Source: Charina bottae (lineage: Eukaryota > Chordata > Lepidosauria > Squamata > Charinaidae). Taken from it: a stretch of DNA of 64,000 nt. The position numbers and the translations under genes were made by a program. Below the pieces are notes generated by a model. That model saw only the letters and a list, made by a program, of their open reading frames with translations. It made no database searches and had not been told where the DNA came from. Positions 54,301 through 60,456 of the stretch are shown here, piece after piece (position 1 is the first letter of the stretch; each line of letters begins with the position of its first letter). The stretch is from positions 74,122,855 to 74,186,854 of the forward strand of contig JALMGJ010000003.1 of the NCBI GenBank assembly GCA_023362775.1, given 5' to 3'.

Positions 54301-55700
54301 CATGTTCACCATGGAAATTTGCTGTGAATCAGAGAACAAAAAAAGGACAGTGGCACAGGAGGAAAAGGTTAACTGTTTCTCCCTGAATACAAATACTCAC
54401 TATCTTAAATGTGCTAATGGTACATAGAAGGCAGCCCATGAAATGATTAAACTATGTTTTCTGAAGCAAATGACTAGAGTTTTTAAAAATAGTTTTTAAA
54501 AGATTACTTTGATTACTTCCAAAAAGAGGAGAGGAGAGGAGAGGAGAGGAGAGGAGAGGAGAGGAGAGGAGAGGAGAGGAGAATTTACGGAGTTCTTAGC
54601 TACTTAATTGTTGATAGGTGAAGGTTAGGAATCTTCTGACTCCTGGAATATTCATACTGAATTTGAAAGCATGGATATACAGAACATCAAGAAGGTTATG
54701 TGACTCTCTCAACCACGTTCTGGCAGTAGGACTTAGGCTCCTTAGACACACATCTTCTTGTTTACATAAATGGTCTTACTGGATCTGCTGATATCCTCCG
54801 GTTCTTGTTGAGGGCAGTATTCTTCCATCCAAATCTGGAGACATAAGTCCTGGGAGGGACTTGAGGAGGCATGGTCTTGCTGCGAGCAACTGGCTTCCCA
54901 CTGCTTTCTTTCTCAAAAATGCTTCTGCCTTCCTTCCAGCTCCAAGTGGCTTCTCTCAGAAGATCAGTGTCATAAGTGGACTTGAGGTTGAGTCGGGTGA
55001 TAGCATCATTGATGCCATCATAGTCTACTGTGCTATATGGGTCTTCCTCTGAGATTCTACGACCTAGCAATTTTCCATCAGCTCTCTCGTGGGATGAGGA
55101 GAACATGTTGATATTATTGGGTTGGGGTCCTTTGAGGGAAGCTTGATTTGCTTCAGAAGTGTTCCAGATGGTGATGCGAGGGGGCAGTGGGGGAGGAGAA
55201 AGTTTCTTGGGTGACCTGCCACCACTGCTGTGCTGGCAGGTTGTACTATTGAGGGGCTCATTGAAGAAGTCTCTCTCTGCGGTATCAAAGATGTACAAAT
55301 AGTCAGTAGACAGAGGATTCTTCAACCAAGGTTGACTTTCTGCTTCAGGCACCATTCTGGATGAGGTAGTGTTGTTGGTCCCCAAAGCTCTTGAAACTTC
55401 TTGGCCAGAGAGCGCATTGTAGTTGAGAGTTGGGTCTGAGCCAGAGAGGCCTCGCATGACCTTGATATTATGGCAGTCATTCCTTACAGCAGGTATGTTG
55501 TAATCCAGAATGGGATCATCCCAAGAAATGAGAGGTTGGTCGGTGTTTTGCTTTGCCTGGTTCTCCTCCTTGTCTTGTCTCAGGCGGGACAGGGCATCAT
55601 ATTCCATCTGCAGGGCTTCTGCAAGAGCCAGCTCCTTACGGCTAATCCCCACAGACTCCAAAGATTGCCAGTGCTCTCCATTTCCTCTGGTTGCAGACAT
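4681..55700 (-). CDS. PIK3C2B: PIK3C2B, class II PI 3-kinase C2-beta (N-terminal 779 codons, 13 exons)
   Basis: Spliced coding region on the minus strand, joined from the 13 exons listed separately. It makes a large lipid kinase that phosphorylates phosphatidylinositol (and PI4P) at the 3 position on endosomal and plasma membranes. The visible part starts with an acidic N-terminal region, then two SH3-ligand-like proline motifs (about residues 168-175 and 277-284), a Ras-binding-like domain (about 340-440), a linker, and most of the PI3K-type C2 domain (about 620-779). The start is the ATG at 55700, in the context of the family's usual N-terminus. Every exon ends in GT and begins after AG, and phases join without a stop. 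The family is about 1,630 residues long, so the helical, kinase, PX and C-terminal C2 parts lie beyond position 1. Identification rests on recalled family sequence; PIK3C2A fits less well in the N-terminal proline segments. Confidence 0.95.
5070..5250. mobile_element. Old CR1-like LINE 3' fragment
   Basis: Starts agaatcatggaactggaa and contains ggttctactatttaactg and gaaagattttcctaac, in the order of the antisense CR1 3' end. Diverged. Confidence 0.5.
6340..6507 (-). CDS. PIK3C2B: PIK3C2B coding exon 12
   Basis: 168 bases, acceptor aatctcttccag, donor gtacgt. Encodes about residues 686-742 of the C2 domain (ICFPVQMDRLPRETLL, then IPEALGWVTTPLFNFR). Confidence 0.95.
6655..6860. repeat. Dispersed palindromic MITE-like repeat
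   Basis: Contains the pair 'ggccctccagatgctgctg' and 'ggacttcaactcccagaatt', which recur in varied form at 3785-3850, 8040-8110, 11575-11650, 19935-19990, 20330-20385, 21285-21410, 41430-41565 and 44435-44510. The fuller copies are palindromic. Likely an old non-autonomous DNA transposon; family name not recognised. Confidence 0.5.
7616..7926. mobile_element. Non-autonomous hAT transposon C with 40-bp CCAAT/GC-box array
   Basis: Termini caggggtgggcaac and (inverse) caagggtggggaacc. Flanks tgctaaaa (7608-7615) and tgctaaga (7927-7934) are a TSD with one mismatch. The middle holds tandem 40-bp units with ATTGGCTCCCGCCC at 7720, 7760 and 7800, each followed by a C-rich GC-box-like run. No coding capacity. 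Confidence 0.85.
8885..9129 (+). mobile_element. Sauria-type tRNA-derived SINE (13-bp TSD)
   Basis: Head ccagtttggtctagtggtt (A box) and gagttctagtcccgcc (B box), body gccggctgggtgactttggg. The 13-mer atactagaattta flanks it at 8872-8884 and 9130-9142. Confidence 0.88.
11800..12650 (+). mobile_element. CR1/L2-type LINE fragment interrupted by a SINE
   Basis: Reads as decayed RT: an AFDTTNHGILL-like segment near 11990-12030, a GVPQG-like segment near 12130-12155, and YQYADDTQLYPT at 12549-12584, where the YADD catalytic motif is still visible. The SINE lies between them. Confidence 0.75.
12231..12543 (+). mobile_element. Sauria-type SINE inserted in a LINE
   Basis: Head gaagccagtttggtgtagtgg, body ggccagtcactctctcagcc, and a BovB-like 3' part (accaggagtcaagaatgactt) followed by a CA-rich stretch. 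Flanks attgccagcat and attaccagtat are a decayed TSD. Contains a short internal duplication of aatttaatggaattta. Confidence 0.75.
12834..12956 (-). CDS. PIK3C2B: PIK3C2B coding exon 11
   Basis: 123 bases, acceptor tttctgcag, donor gtaagg. Encodes about residues 645-686 inside the PI3K-type C2 domain (YEDFYLSCSLSHGGKELC, then YLFHLIIWDQQ). The 5.7-kb intron above it carries the TRAPPC6B retrocopy. Confidence 0.95.
14038..14063. repeat. (GGA)n microsatellite
   Basis: About nine GGA units in a row. Confidence 0.9.
14535..14560. repeat. Poly-C tract
   Basis: Interrupted run of C ending in 15 or more consecutive C near 14546-14560; the complementary strand is G-rich. Confidence 0.85.
15080..15560 (+). 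mobile_element. L1-type LINE, ORF2 C-terminal fragment and 3' region
   Basis: Encodes the L1 ORF2 tail (LYMITAARLLYAQRWKDPQI, then WIVKLMDLAQMAKLTAL), ending in a stop at 15371 and followed by T-rich 3' sequence. It is the same region as the minus-strand copy near 59450-59641. 5'-truncated. Confidence 0.8.
15562..15690 (-). mobile_element. LINE 3' tail, minus strand, with (TTTA)n
   Basis: TTTA repeat followed by accgcccatctcccctatca and gaccctgggcggttcac, the inverse of the CR1/L2 3' signature. Confidence 0.65.
15887..17428 (-). other. Probable 3' UTR of the TRAPPC6B retrocopy, split by a hAT element
   Basis: Below the stop codon the minus strand is AT-rich with an AATAAA-type signal at 17192-17197. 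The hAT element (16038-17159) interrupts it, and sequence resumes at 16037 down to a run of ten A (plus-strand T) at 15887-15896. Assigning the A-run to the retrocopy is inference; I found no matching target-site duplication at the two outer ends. Confidence 0.4.
16038..17159. mobile_element. 1.1-kb GC-rich hAT transposon D (8-bp TSD GTGTAGAA)
   Basis: Termini caagggtcggaaa and inverse caggggtcggcaaa; octamer gtgtagaa exact at 16030-16037 and 17160-17167. No transposase. The interior is extremely CpG- and GC-rich, open for over 250 codons on both strands because stops are rare. It contains a 15-bp-stem hairpin (ctgattggtggaggc, 16176-16220), an exon-like stretch with acceptor and donor (16638-16712), and three 38-bp CCAAT/GC-box units at 16981, 17019 and 17057. 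It lies in the TRAPPC6B retrocopy 3' flank. Confidence 0.9.
17429..17905 (-). CDS. TRAPPC6B retrocopy, intact 158-codon reading frame
   Basis: A single uninterrupted frame gives a complete TRAPPC6B-like protein: MADEALFLLLHNEMVSGLY at the start and KFQVMIQKI at the end. The parent protein is a Bet3-family subunit that pairs with TRAPPC3 in the TRAPP tethering complex on ER-Golgi membranes. The parent gene is multi-exonic, so this intronless copy inside an intron of another gene is read as reverse-transcribed mRNA. The chosen ATG has G at -3 and +4; two in-frame ATGs lie upstream, the farthest at 17992, so a 29-residue extension is possible but not family-like. Length equals the usual 158 residues and no lesion is visible. 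It lies in the same orientation as PIK3C2B. Whether it is expressed cannot be told; it could be a recent pseudogene or a retrogene. Confidence 0.88.
   Translation of the reverse strand: MADEALFLLLHNEMVSGLYRAAEQGDGENGRCITKLENIGFRVGQGVIERFTKDTARFKDELDIMKFICKDFWTTVFKKQIDNLRTNHQGIYVLQDNKFRLLTQMSAGKQYLEHAPKYLAFTCGLIRGALSNLGIKSIVTAEVSTMPACKFQVMIQKI
17906..18000 (-). other. 5' leader of the TRAPPC6B retrocopy
   Basis: GC-rich and G-rich on the minus strand, unlike the AT-rich surroundings, as expected for the 5' UTR of a housekeeping mRNA. It ends where an AT-rich LINE tail of the opposite strand begins, about 18000. Confidence 0.55.
18001..18062 (+). mobile_element. Short LINE 3' end with AATAAA and A-tail
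   Basis: tctattttatctatattctg then AATAAA at about 18039 and a run of A ending near 18062. Looks like the last 60 bases of an L1-type element. Confidence 0.5.
18400..18600. mobile_element. Possible CORE-SINE/MIR-like fragment
   Basis: Contains gtgagtggcccaaagtcacc followed by tagcaagcttcctcatttga and a 'tccagtcctagtccc' end, in MIR order. Diverged. Confidence 0.4.
18654..18849 (-). CDS. PIK3C2B: PIK3C2B coding exon 10
   Basis: 196 bases, acceptor ctctccaacag, donor gtaagc. Encodes about residues 580-645, leading into the C2 domain (EKIVEALTASILDLVELYC, then LSFTVYATHRIPITWAA). Confidence 0.95.
20001..20336 (-). mobile_element. tRNA-derived SINE, second family (10-bp TSD TAGGAGTAAG)
   Basis: Minus-strand copy of the ggctcagcgggtaag-headed SINE (box B gaggttcgaatcc) also found at 35267, 38238 and 63716. 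TSD taggagtaag at 19991-20000 and 20337-20346. Confidence 0.85.
21014..21047 (-). CDS. PIK3C2B: PIK3C2B coding exon 9 (34-base micro-exon)
   Basis: 34 bases, acceptor tcctgaacag, donor gtaaat. Encodes DPNVLAMRENR plus one base of the next codon. It is far too short for ORF detection but its phase bridges the flanking exons exactly, and the residues match the family at this point. Confidence 0.9.
21285..21410. repeat. Palindromic MITE-like repeat, fuller copy
   Basis: Left arm ctccagatatatggaccaac and right arm gtctacatatctggagga are approximate inverse repeats around a central actcccagaattcttagc / ctggggaatt pair. Confidence 0.55.
21840..21957 (+). mobile_element. LINE 3' end (CR1/L2 type)
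   Basis: gtgaaccgcccagagttccc then ggagatgggcggtgatac and an AAT-rich tail. Confidence 0.65.
22461..22607 (-). CDS. PIK3C2B: PIK3C2B coding exon 8
   Basis: 147 bases (49 complete codons), acceptor tatttgtccag, donor gtaaga. Encodes about residues 520-568 with the conserved segments LKAERVVQSVMAICNALAAV and LNQLPPCPSRMQPKIQK. Confidence 0.95.
23885..24117 (-). mobile_element. Sauria-type SINE with BovB-like 3' part (13-bp TSD)
   Basis: Minus-strand copy; its 3' part (cttgactcctggtgactacc, tggtttgcccttgcctcctt) is the BovB-related tail. TSD ccttctaccttat at 23872-23884 and 24118-24130. Confidence 0.88.
24150..24675 (+). mobile_element. Possible solo LTR or unclassified repeat
   Basis: Moderately GC-rich block ending with tataaatt, caataaacattgtaattta and a downstream ctctgaca, the order expected of an LTR with promoter and polyadenylation signal. 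I found no convincing target-site duplication, so the edges are guesses. Confidence 0.35.
25994..26220 (+). mobile_element. Sauria-type SINE
   Basis: Head gagccagtttggtctagtgg, body gccagctcggtgaccttggg, tail ggttgttgttgtggggaaaa, gccgccttgagttatttat and aataataaaggcgggataa. Confidence 0.85.
27840..28026 (+). mobile_element. LINE 3' end with (ATGT)n tail
   Basis: ggctgcccagagtcatatat then gataggcagcttacaaattt, a variant of the CR1/L2 3' signature, ending in about 13 ATGT units (27978-28026). Confidence 0.6.
28032..28103. repeat. (AAGC)n microsatellite
   Basis: About 17 AAGC units directly after the ATGT array, separated only by gaata. Confidence 0.95.
28767..29254 (+). mobile_element. tRNA-derived SINE, third family, with LINE-like 3' end
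   Basis: Head ggggcgcggtggctcaacag and B box cagttcgaatcccc; the middle (28930-29130) is CpG-rich and unlike the other SINEs; the end carries gtaagccgcctagagtcctc and ggcggggtataaat, the CR1/L2 3' signature, plus an AAAT tail. It may be a composite. It ends about 50 bases from PIK3C2B exon 7. Confidence 0.75.
29307..29370 (-). CDS. PIK3C2B: PIK3C2B coding exon 7
   Basis: 64 bases, acceptor cttcctatag, donor gtaaga, leaving in phase 0. Encodes about residues 498-519 (RQALTLLFDTFHNEVDAFLA). The donor is about 50 bases from the A-rich end of a SINE/LINE composite inserted in the next intron. Confidence 0.92.
29788..29867 (-). CDS. PIK3C2B: PIK3C2B coding exon 6
   Basis: 80 bases, acceptor cttaatgcag, donor gtaaaa. 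Encodes about residues 472-498 (VNDDQSPSTLNHYVHLQERP, IKQTIT), part of the linker between the Ras-binding-like and C2 domains. Confidence 0.93.
29995..30923 (+). mobile_element. CR1/L2-type LINE 3' fragment with (GGAT)n tail
   Basis: Decayed RT C-terminal half: LPLNPGKTKW at 30060-30090, VTHTLVTSHLDYCNVLY at 30309-30360 and LPLKSIQKLQLFQNAV at 30364-30411. Ends with gtatgccacccagagccctt and GGAT repeats. Confidence 0.8.
31381..31821 (+). mobile_element. BovB (RTE-clade) LINE, 5'-truncated, 12-bp TSD
   Basis: Encodes the BovB RT C-terminus (YACETWTLKKEHRRRIDAF, GQRKRGRPSMRWIDTI, RVAMSRKQLDSN) with one stop near 31610 and ends in aactaacaacaac, the usual BovB 3' end. TSD aaaatgaagcta at 31369-31380 and 31822-31833. 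BovB is known for horizontal spread among squamates and ruminants. Confidence 0.92.
32128..32240. repeat. (TTTC)n then (TATC)n microsatellite
   Basis: About 13 TTTC units, a short transition, then about 10 TATC units. Confidence 0.95.
32775..32886 (-). CDS. PIK3C2B: PIK3C2B coding exon 5
   Basis: 112 bases, acceptor tatcattccag, donor gtaaat. Encodes about residues 434-471 (NKHPLGNHEYIQHCRKFDID and RLQLMKRKAVRNDLART), just after the Ras-binding-like domain. It lies 10.8 kb from the previous coding exon; that intron holds a nested stack of mobile elements. Confidence 0.94.
33347..33412. repeat. (TA)n then (CA)n microsatellite
   Basis: About 18 TA units followed by about 13 CA units; alternating purine-pyrimidine. 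Confidence 0.95.
34705..35060 (-). mobile_element. LINE 3' region, minus strand
   Basis: Begins with gtttatttatccaatttcag and gacaactctgggcggcttac, the inverse of the CR1/L2 3' signature; the rest is diverged LINE-like sequence. Confidence 0.5.
35267..35602 (+). mobile_element. tRNA-derived SINE, second family
   Basis: Head ggggcgtggtggctcagcgg, B box ggaggttcgaatccc, end gggggaacctttacctttta. Flanks ctatatggca and ctatatgggca form a TSD with one indel. Confidence 0.88.
36628..36978. repeat. Inverted duplication inside the LINE
   Basis: Arms 36628-36682 and 36916-36978 are near-exact inverses, both containing agatctaacatca, a CA/GT run and atgggtcgggcccataataa. The 233-base spacer reads as LINE endonuclease on the minus strand (LEANLEAAQELM, TMDLSQLIMGPTH), opposite to the rest of the LINE. 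Confidence 0.85.
37009..37313 (+). mobile_element. Solo LTR (5-bp TSD TATTA)
   Basis: Begins ttgggg (or tgggg with one slipped base) and ends gggctgaca; TATTA at 37004-37008 and 37314-37318. Contains acaataaaagtagtactg near 37249, a likely polyadenylation region. The LINE reading resumes exactly at TATTACCATCTC after the LTR. Likely Ty3/Gypsy type by end structure; the internal part is gone. Confidence 0.8.
38238..38572 (+). mobile_element. tRNA-derived SINE, second family, in LINE (10-bp TSD)
   Basis: Head gtggtagctcagcgggtaag, B box ataggttcgaatccc, end ggggggaacctttaccttta. TSD tcatcagtac at 38228-38237 and 38573-38582. Confidence 0.92.
40797..41375 (+). mobile_element. Sauria-type SINE split by a hAT element
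   Basis: SINE head ccagtttggtctagtg (to 40815) and body gttaaggcaacaggctagaa (from 41153) are continuous once the hAT and one TSD copy are removed. Tail gccgccttgaactatttata and aataataaaggtgggata. Confidence 0.9.
40816..41144. mobile_element. Non-autonomous hAT transposon B, second copy (TSD GTCTAGTG)
   Basis: Termini cagggctttccaaagt / agtttggaaagctctg as in the copy at 1389. Octamer gtctagtg at 40808-40815 and 41145-41152. The interior is GC-rich with CGG and CGCG runs; the right half (gtggcgacacacc, cttttgtgtcgcgacacac) matches the first copy but the left interior differs. Confidence 0.93.
41430..41565. repeat. Palindromic MITE-like repeat, fuller copy
   Basis: gccttccagaaatgttggga on the left and acacatctggaaggc on the right, around tctcagccaata and ctgactgggaattctggga. 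Same family as 6655 and 21285. Confidence 0.55.
43683..43803 (-). CDS. PIK3C2B: PIK3C2B coding exon 4
   Basis: 121 bases, acceptor cccatgcag, donor gtgagt. Encodes about residues 394-434, second half of the Ras-binding-like domain (STVDLLIYQTLCYTHDE, then VDDFVLKLCGLEEFLQ). A (CCCT)n run on the minus strand serves as the polypyrimidine tract immediately before the acceptor. Confidence 0.94.
43807..43840. repeat. (GGGA)n microsatellite at an exon acceptor
   Basis: About six GGGA units on the plus strand. On the coding strand it is a CCCT run directly before the acceptor of PIK3C2B exon 4. Confidence 0.9.
45850..46007 (-). CDS. PIK3C2B: PIK3C2B coding exon 3
   Basis: 158 bases, acceptor ttgtctacag, donor gtaagt, entering in phase 2 and leaving in phase 1. 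Encodes about residues 341-394, the first half of the Ras-binding-like domain (segments YSLTGYVWS and SLKVTVVYDSLQEPLTFTC). Confidence 0.94.
47441..48679 (+). pseudogene. Endonuclease part of the LINE ORF, one nonsense codon
   Basis: Starts at an ATG followed by NFGTWNIRTLQDN, is stopped by TGA at 47495-47497 (an arginine-to-stop change of the CGA type), and continues open from there, with the next ATG at 47594, to 48679. The APE residues visible include the GDFNARVG strand and the late HLLDYV segment. Without readthrough the endonuclease N-terminus (the asparagine of the TWN motif) is lost. Confidence 0.85.
48604..50511 (+). pseudogene. Reverse transcriptase part of the LINE ORF, frameshifted and stopped early
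   Basis: Open for about 635 codons in the -1 frame relative to the endonuclease part. RT fingers begin ASGPDGIPAEVFKEGG; motifs A, B and C are all intact, with the catalytic YADD. It stops at TAG 50509-50511. In the same frame beyond the stop, 50512-50619 encodes a CxxC...HxxxH finger (Cys codons 50551 and 50560, His codons 50599 and 50611) and then TAA. Relatives carry this finger at the protein's end, so the TAG is read as a nonsense mutation. Confidence 0.88.
50975..51075 (-). CDS. PIK3C2B: PIK3C2B coding exon 2
   Basis: 101 bases, acceptor ctcggtatcag, donor gtgagt, phase 0 to 2. It encodes an acidic stretch (about residues 308-341, including VSEEKDEEVAAFCHMLD) that leads into the Ras-binding-like domain. 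A full-length LINE ends only about 295 bases further along the intron. Confidence 0.93.
54531..54581. repeat. (AGGAG)n pentanucleotide repeat
   Basis: About ten units of gagga in an AT-rich intron, about 200 bases from the donor of the first coding exon. Confidence 0.92.
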
Positions 55701-55786
55701 CTCTTGGAAAACAAATGTTGAAACCAGTGACTACTGGATGCTCAATTCAGGTTTTCGGAACAAAGGCATGCTGTGCCACCAGCCAC
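54780..55786 (-). CDS. PIK3C2B: PIK3C2B first coding exon (5' UTR end plus codons 1-307)
   Basis: Acceptor cttcacttgtag lies just above 55786 and donor gtaaga just below 54780. The first 86 bases are 5' UTR and the ATG is at 55698-55700. It encodes the N-terminal region with the motifs SPPPLPPR and MPPQVPPR, which in this family are candidate SH3-domain ligands, and a conserved segment VDYDGINDAITRLNLKSTYD. It ends in phase 0 after a proline codon. Confidence 0.95.
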
Positions 55787-56299
55787 CTACAAGTGAAGAG
55801 ACCAGAAGAACATGGTAATAAGAGTGAGTCTCATTAATATCTATCTGCTTTATCGAGAGATTTTCAAGTGTTTGATCAGTACTTGAGAAAACAAGCTGCT
55901 GCTGCTATCACTATCACAATCACCACCACTACTACTACTCAGCTGAAAACTGGAACAGTCAGCAATTATTTATCCCCTAGGAAACCAACCCTGAAGTATT
56001 ATGTTCATGTTCAATAATTCACCAAGTAATTCAAGTTTATAGGTTTTTCCTGCAGAAAATGGCAAGGTACGTGAACCCAAGATAAAGTAGACATTTAACT
56101 GCTTACTATCAAGACTAAGGAAGCTCAGAAGTATCTCTGTTGATTCTTCCATAGATGAATTTAATAATATACGAAGTAGTTTGCTTGTTCAGATTAAATG
56201 GCCATCAATATTCTCTCTCATAGGACACAAGCAAGGGACCCATTAAAAACCTTTGAGCAGGACATGACTGCAGTGTCCCCTTTTCCTCATATTTCCAGA
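55787..56299. other. 5' intron of PIK3C2B, nothing recognised
   Basis: AT-rich sequence above the first coding exon with a short (CAC/ACT) trinucleotide run near 55920-55940. No promoter, CpG island or non-coding exon is visible here or in the remaining 5' intron up to 64000 outside the hAT elements. Confidence 0.6.
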
Positions 56300-56600
56300 G
56301 TTCAGAGACATACCATTTCTGATATAATGCATAATAATATTCATCACAACTTATATTTCAATCTCTATGAATTTGTTTAATCTCCTCTTAAAAGCTATTC
56401 AAGTTGCTATCATATCTTGGGGAACTGAATTCCATAATTTAACTCTATGTTGTTTGAATAAATACTGTATGCTTTTTGTCTATCTGAAATCTCCCACTAT
56501 TAAGTATCATTTTGTCATATCATATCCATGGGGCTTCCCAATAATTGACTTCAAATGGTTGCTGATAGTTCATCCTGCCAGTTAATATACAACAGGTTTT
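56300..56600. mobile_element. Old CR1-like LINE fragment
   Basis: ttgaataaatactgtatgct preceded by gaattccataatttaactct, the order of the antisense CR1 3' region. Diverged. Confidence 0.5.
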
Positions 56601-56799
56601 TCCATCTGGAACCTTGTAGTTCCATCGACCATGATGGTTTGGGATAATGGAGTTCTCATCAAAACAAATCTGAAGAACACCAAATTAGGGATGGCTGACC
56701 TATACTTTATTTGTAGCTCAAAATTCTCCAACATATTATCTAACATAGAGGCAAGCTAAGAGTTTAGTCCTATGCATAATTCTTAGAAATAACCTATTA

Positions 56800-59010
56800 A
56801 TGGGTCAGAGATGAAAGGGGGCCTGGTGGAATATTGCACTGAAGTGGTCCAGATGAGAATAGGAAATCACAAAGAGACGTTGAGATTTATTGTAGCCCCC
56901 ACTTCAGATCAGCCCATAGTGTTGGGACTAGCTTGGCTGCGAGACCAAAATCCTCAAGTAAATTGGTCAACTGAGCAGATGATTTTCAAGGATGGAACAT
57001 ATGGAGGATTTGAACCCGGCGAACATGAGAGTGAAATCGAACTGATAGGCGCAGCAACTGAAGTGGGGGAGGGATCGCAAGGGGAGGAGGTTGACCTTAT
57101 TCCTGCCCAATATCACGATCTAAAGGAAGTGTTTGGGGAAACTGAATCCAACCAGCTCCTGCCACATAGAAAATTGGACTGCGCTATTGAGTTGGAACCA
57201 GGCGCTGAATTACCTAAGTCCAAACTGTATTCCATGACTCCCAAGGAACTAGAGGCGCTGCAGGAGTTCATAGACAAAAACTTAGAATGAGGTTTTATCC
57301 GCCTGGCAACCTCACCAATGGCAGCACCAGTCATGTTCAGGAAAAAGAAAGATGGGTCGCTGTGCTTGTGCACAGACTACTGGGAGTTGAATGCTATCTG
57401 CACATCAAGTAAGTACCCTCTACCCCTGATGACGGACATGTTGGCGCACCTATCAAAAGGCAAGAAGCGTATTTCCGAGTTTGAATTTGGGAGGGGGATG
57501 AGTGGAAAACAGCATTTAATTGTCAACTAGGTTGTTTTCAGTATTTGGTAATGCCCTTCGGGCTTAAAAGCAGGCCTGGGGTCTTCATGCATTTAATTAA
57601 TGAAGTGTTGCACGATTTTTTATATCGGGGAGTATTAGTCTACTTGGACAATATTTTGGTCTACTCAGAGACACTAGAAAAACATGTACGGTTGGTGCGG
57701 GAGGTGTTGAAATGCTTAATGGAAAACCAATTGTATGTTAAACTGTCAAAATTTGAATTTCACAAAGAGCAACTAGACTACCTGGGGTATCAGGTATCGA
57801 GCAGAGGGATCGAAATGGATCCGGGGAAAATACGGAATGTGGTGGCTTGGAAACCCCCCAAAACCAGGAGACAATTGCAAAGTTTCTTAGGGTTTGCAAA
57901 TTTTTATAGGCAATTTATAAATAACTTTACACAAGTGGCATTGCCACTCACAGACTTACTAAAAACAAAAGGGAAAGGGGACCCCAAGATGAGAAACAAA
58001 CCGGGGGAAAAAATACAATAGTCTGAGGAATGCCAGGAGGCATTTGAGCAGTTGAAGAAATTATTCACCTCAGAACCAGTATTACAACACCCCGACCCCA
58101 CAAAGCCACTAATTATACAAGTAGACACATCAGATGTAGCTTTGGGGGGCATTTTATTACAGAAGGATGACCAAGGGAAACTGAGGCCATGCACGTATCT
58201 CTCCCGCAAATTCAGCGAGACGGAACGCCGCTGGCACGTGTGGGAGAAGGAAGCATATGCTGTATGATGTGCACTAGCTAGCTGGAGACATCTTTTGGAG
58301 GGTGCCCCACACCCATTCAAAGTGTGGACAGACCACAAAAATTTAAGAGCACTAAACACTCCAAGGAAGGTGAACCCCAAACATATTAGATGGGTGCAGT
58401 TTTTCAGCAGGTTCAATTTCACCCTAAAGTACATACCTGGGGGAAAGAACTTTCTGGCTGATGCGTCGTCTCATTTATCTCAGCACAACAGCCAGAGAGA
58501 AGAAATAATAGATTCGATCATCCCCTCACCACAGGCAGGGATGGTAGCAGTCACTAGGAGCCAGGGAAAACAATTAGAACTGCCAATAGGAGGGGAGTTA
58601 AAAAACGAACTGCAGTCGAAACTGGAAACTGACAAATGGCTGCAAGACAATAAAACAAGTTTGACAGAAAAACAAGGACTTTGGTGGCACAGAGACCGGC
58701 TGTACATACCGGAGCCCCTAAGAAAGAAAATATTAGAAAGATGCCACAACACAAAGTCAGCTGGCCATTTTGGGTTTGTGAAAACTTTGCACCTACTGAG
58801 GCGACAATTCTGGTGGCCCTCTATTCGCAAGGATGTGGAAAAGTATATAGCTAGCTGTCCCACCTGCACCATGGCAAAAAGAGTAGGAGGGAAGCCCAGA
58901 GGATTATTACAAAACATAGCAAGCCCCACCCAACCTTGGAAACAAATAGCCATGGATTTCATAGATGATTTACCAGAAAGCCACAAAAAAAAATGGTGAT
59001 CTGGGTAGTA
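56800..59010 (+). mobile_element. Decayed Ty3/Gypsy retrotransposon pol (protease to integrase)
   Basis: Order: protease-region tail (VLGLAWLRDQNPQVNW, 56811-57050), RT (57300-57960), RNase H (58050-58480), then integrase zinc-binding region (AGHFGF, CPTC, 58740-58880) and the first catalytic-core segment (MDFIDDLP) before it breaks off. Breaks: TGA at 57288, a deletion with frame change near 57465-57545, TAG at 58019 and TGA at 58265. The RT active site reads YLDN at 57641-57652, so the second aspartate is gone. No LTRs or gag. It ends against an antisense L1 piece. Confidence 0.88.
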
Positions 59011-59089
59011 ACAGATTTATTCTCAAAGAAGCCCATTTCATCCCTTGCGAATTCAACAATGGATCATTAATAGGTCTCTCCAAAGCTAC

Positions 59090-60140
59090 AGTGTGTTCTC
59101 TTCAACAATTTCTTTTTAATATAATTTTTATTAGAGATTTTAACGTAAGTAAAAGATAAACATGAAAATATATAGAGAAAATAAGAAAAAGAAAAAAGAA
59201 AAAGTGCAGAAAACAGGTAGAAAAAGAAAAAAGGAAAAGATATACAGTATAAAGAAGCAACTATCAATCTTCTTTACAGCAGTTACAAACAAACTTATTA
59301 TCTCTCCTCCCTTTTTAAGATTATATTACATGGTTTCCTTCTTCCCATATTCAACCCTATTTAATCAGCAAATCCATAAATCACCAATTCATTTTTTTCC
59401 ATTTTCACCAAAAAGTCCATGAGAGGTTTCCAGTCTTTTATGAAAATACCTATTGCTTATCCTTGACCAAACAGGTCAATTTTGCCATTTCTGCTAATTC
59501 CACCATCTTCACAACCCACCCCTCCATTGTGAGTATTTCACTGTTTTTCCATCTTTGTGCATATAATAGTCTTGCTGCAGTTACCATATACAAAACCAGT
59601 CTTCCCTGAGTCTTTTCTAATTGACTATTCATAAGTTCCAATAAAAAAAAATTCTGGTTTCATCTGAATATTAATCTTTAAAATTCTTTGCATCATGAGG
59701 TGTATTTGTATCCAATGTTTTTTTGCTTTTTCGCAAGTCCATCATGCATGGTAAAATGTCCCTTCATGTTTTACACATTTCCGATATTGATTAGAAATAC
59801 CTTTATACATCTTAGATATTTTCTCTGGTGTCATATACCAATGGTACATCATTTTATAAAAGTTCTCTCTTAAATTAAAACACAATGTGAATTTCAGTCC
59901 TTTTAGCCACATTCTCTCCCATTGGTCCATCCATTATATCCAAAATTCTTAGCCCATTTTATCATGTACTCTTTAACTTCTTCTTCCATTTCAAATCTCA
60001 ACATAAGTTTATACATATTAGCAGTCACATATTCATCATTTGTACATAATTCAATTTCAAATTCCATCTTATGTTGTTCAATTCCAGTTACCTTTTTATC
60101 TATATTAAATTTATCCAAAAATTTCAAGGAAGACTAGAAA
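59090..60140 (-). mobile_element. L1-type LINE 3' half, antisense
   Basis: Minus-strand frames 59903-60127, 59742-59930 and 59450-59641 are consecutive pieces of an L1 ORF2 C-terminus (LMLRFEMEEEVKEYMIKWAK, FYKMMYHWYMTPEKISKMY, MVTAARLLYAQRW). Below 59450 lies A/T-rich 3' sequence. Frames are interrupted. Confidence 0.85.
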
Positions 60141-60456
60141 ATTATAAAATGTAAAAAAGTAAAATTCCCTTGCAAAACTTCAGATCTGCTGTGAGGACTA
60201 GCAGGAGCATGTAATCTCAATTCCAGACATATCCTAAGCATGTATAAAGCAAGTATAAAACACCCCCATTTGTAGTTGTTACAGTGGTAGTATGATGGTT
60301 GCAACCTAGGAAGAACAGGGTACAAATCGTCAGACGGCTCACAAGATGACCATGGAGCAGTTTCTCTTTTTGTTTTCTGCTTTCTCTCTGTCATGCACAC
60401 ACATTCACACCCAATGTATACTCAGCTTCGCATTCACTCGTATGTATACTTTACTG

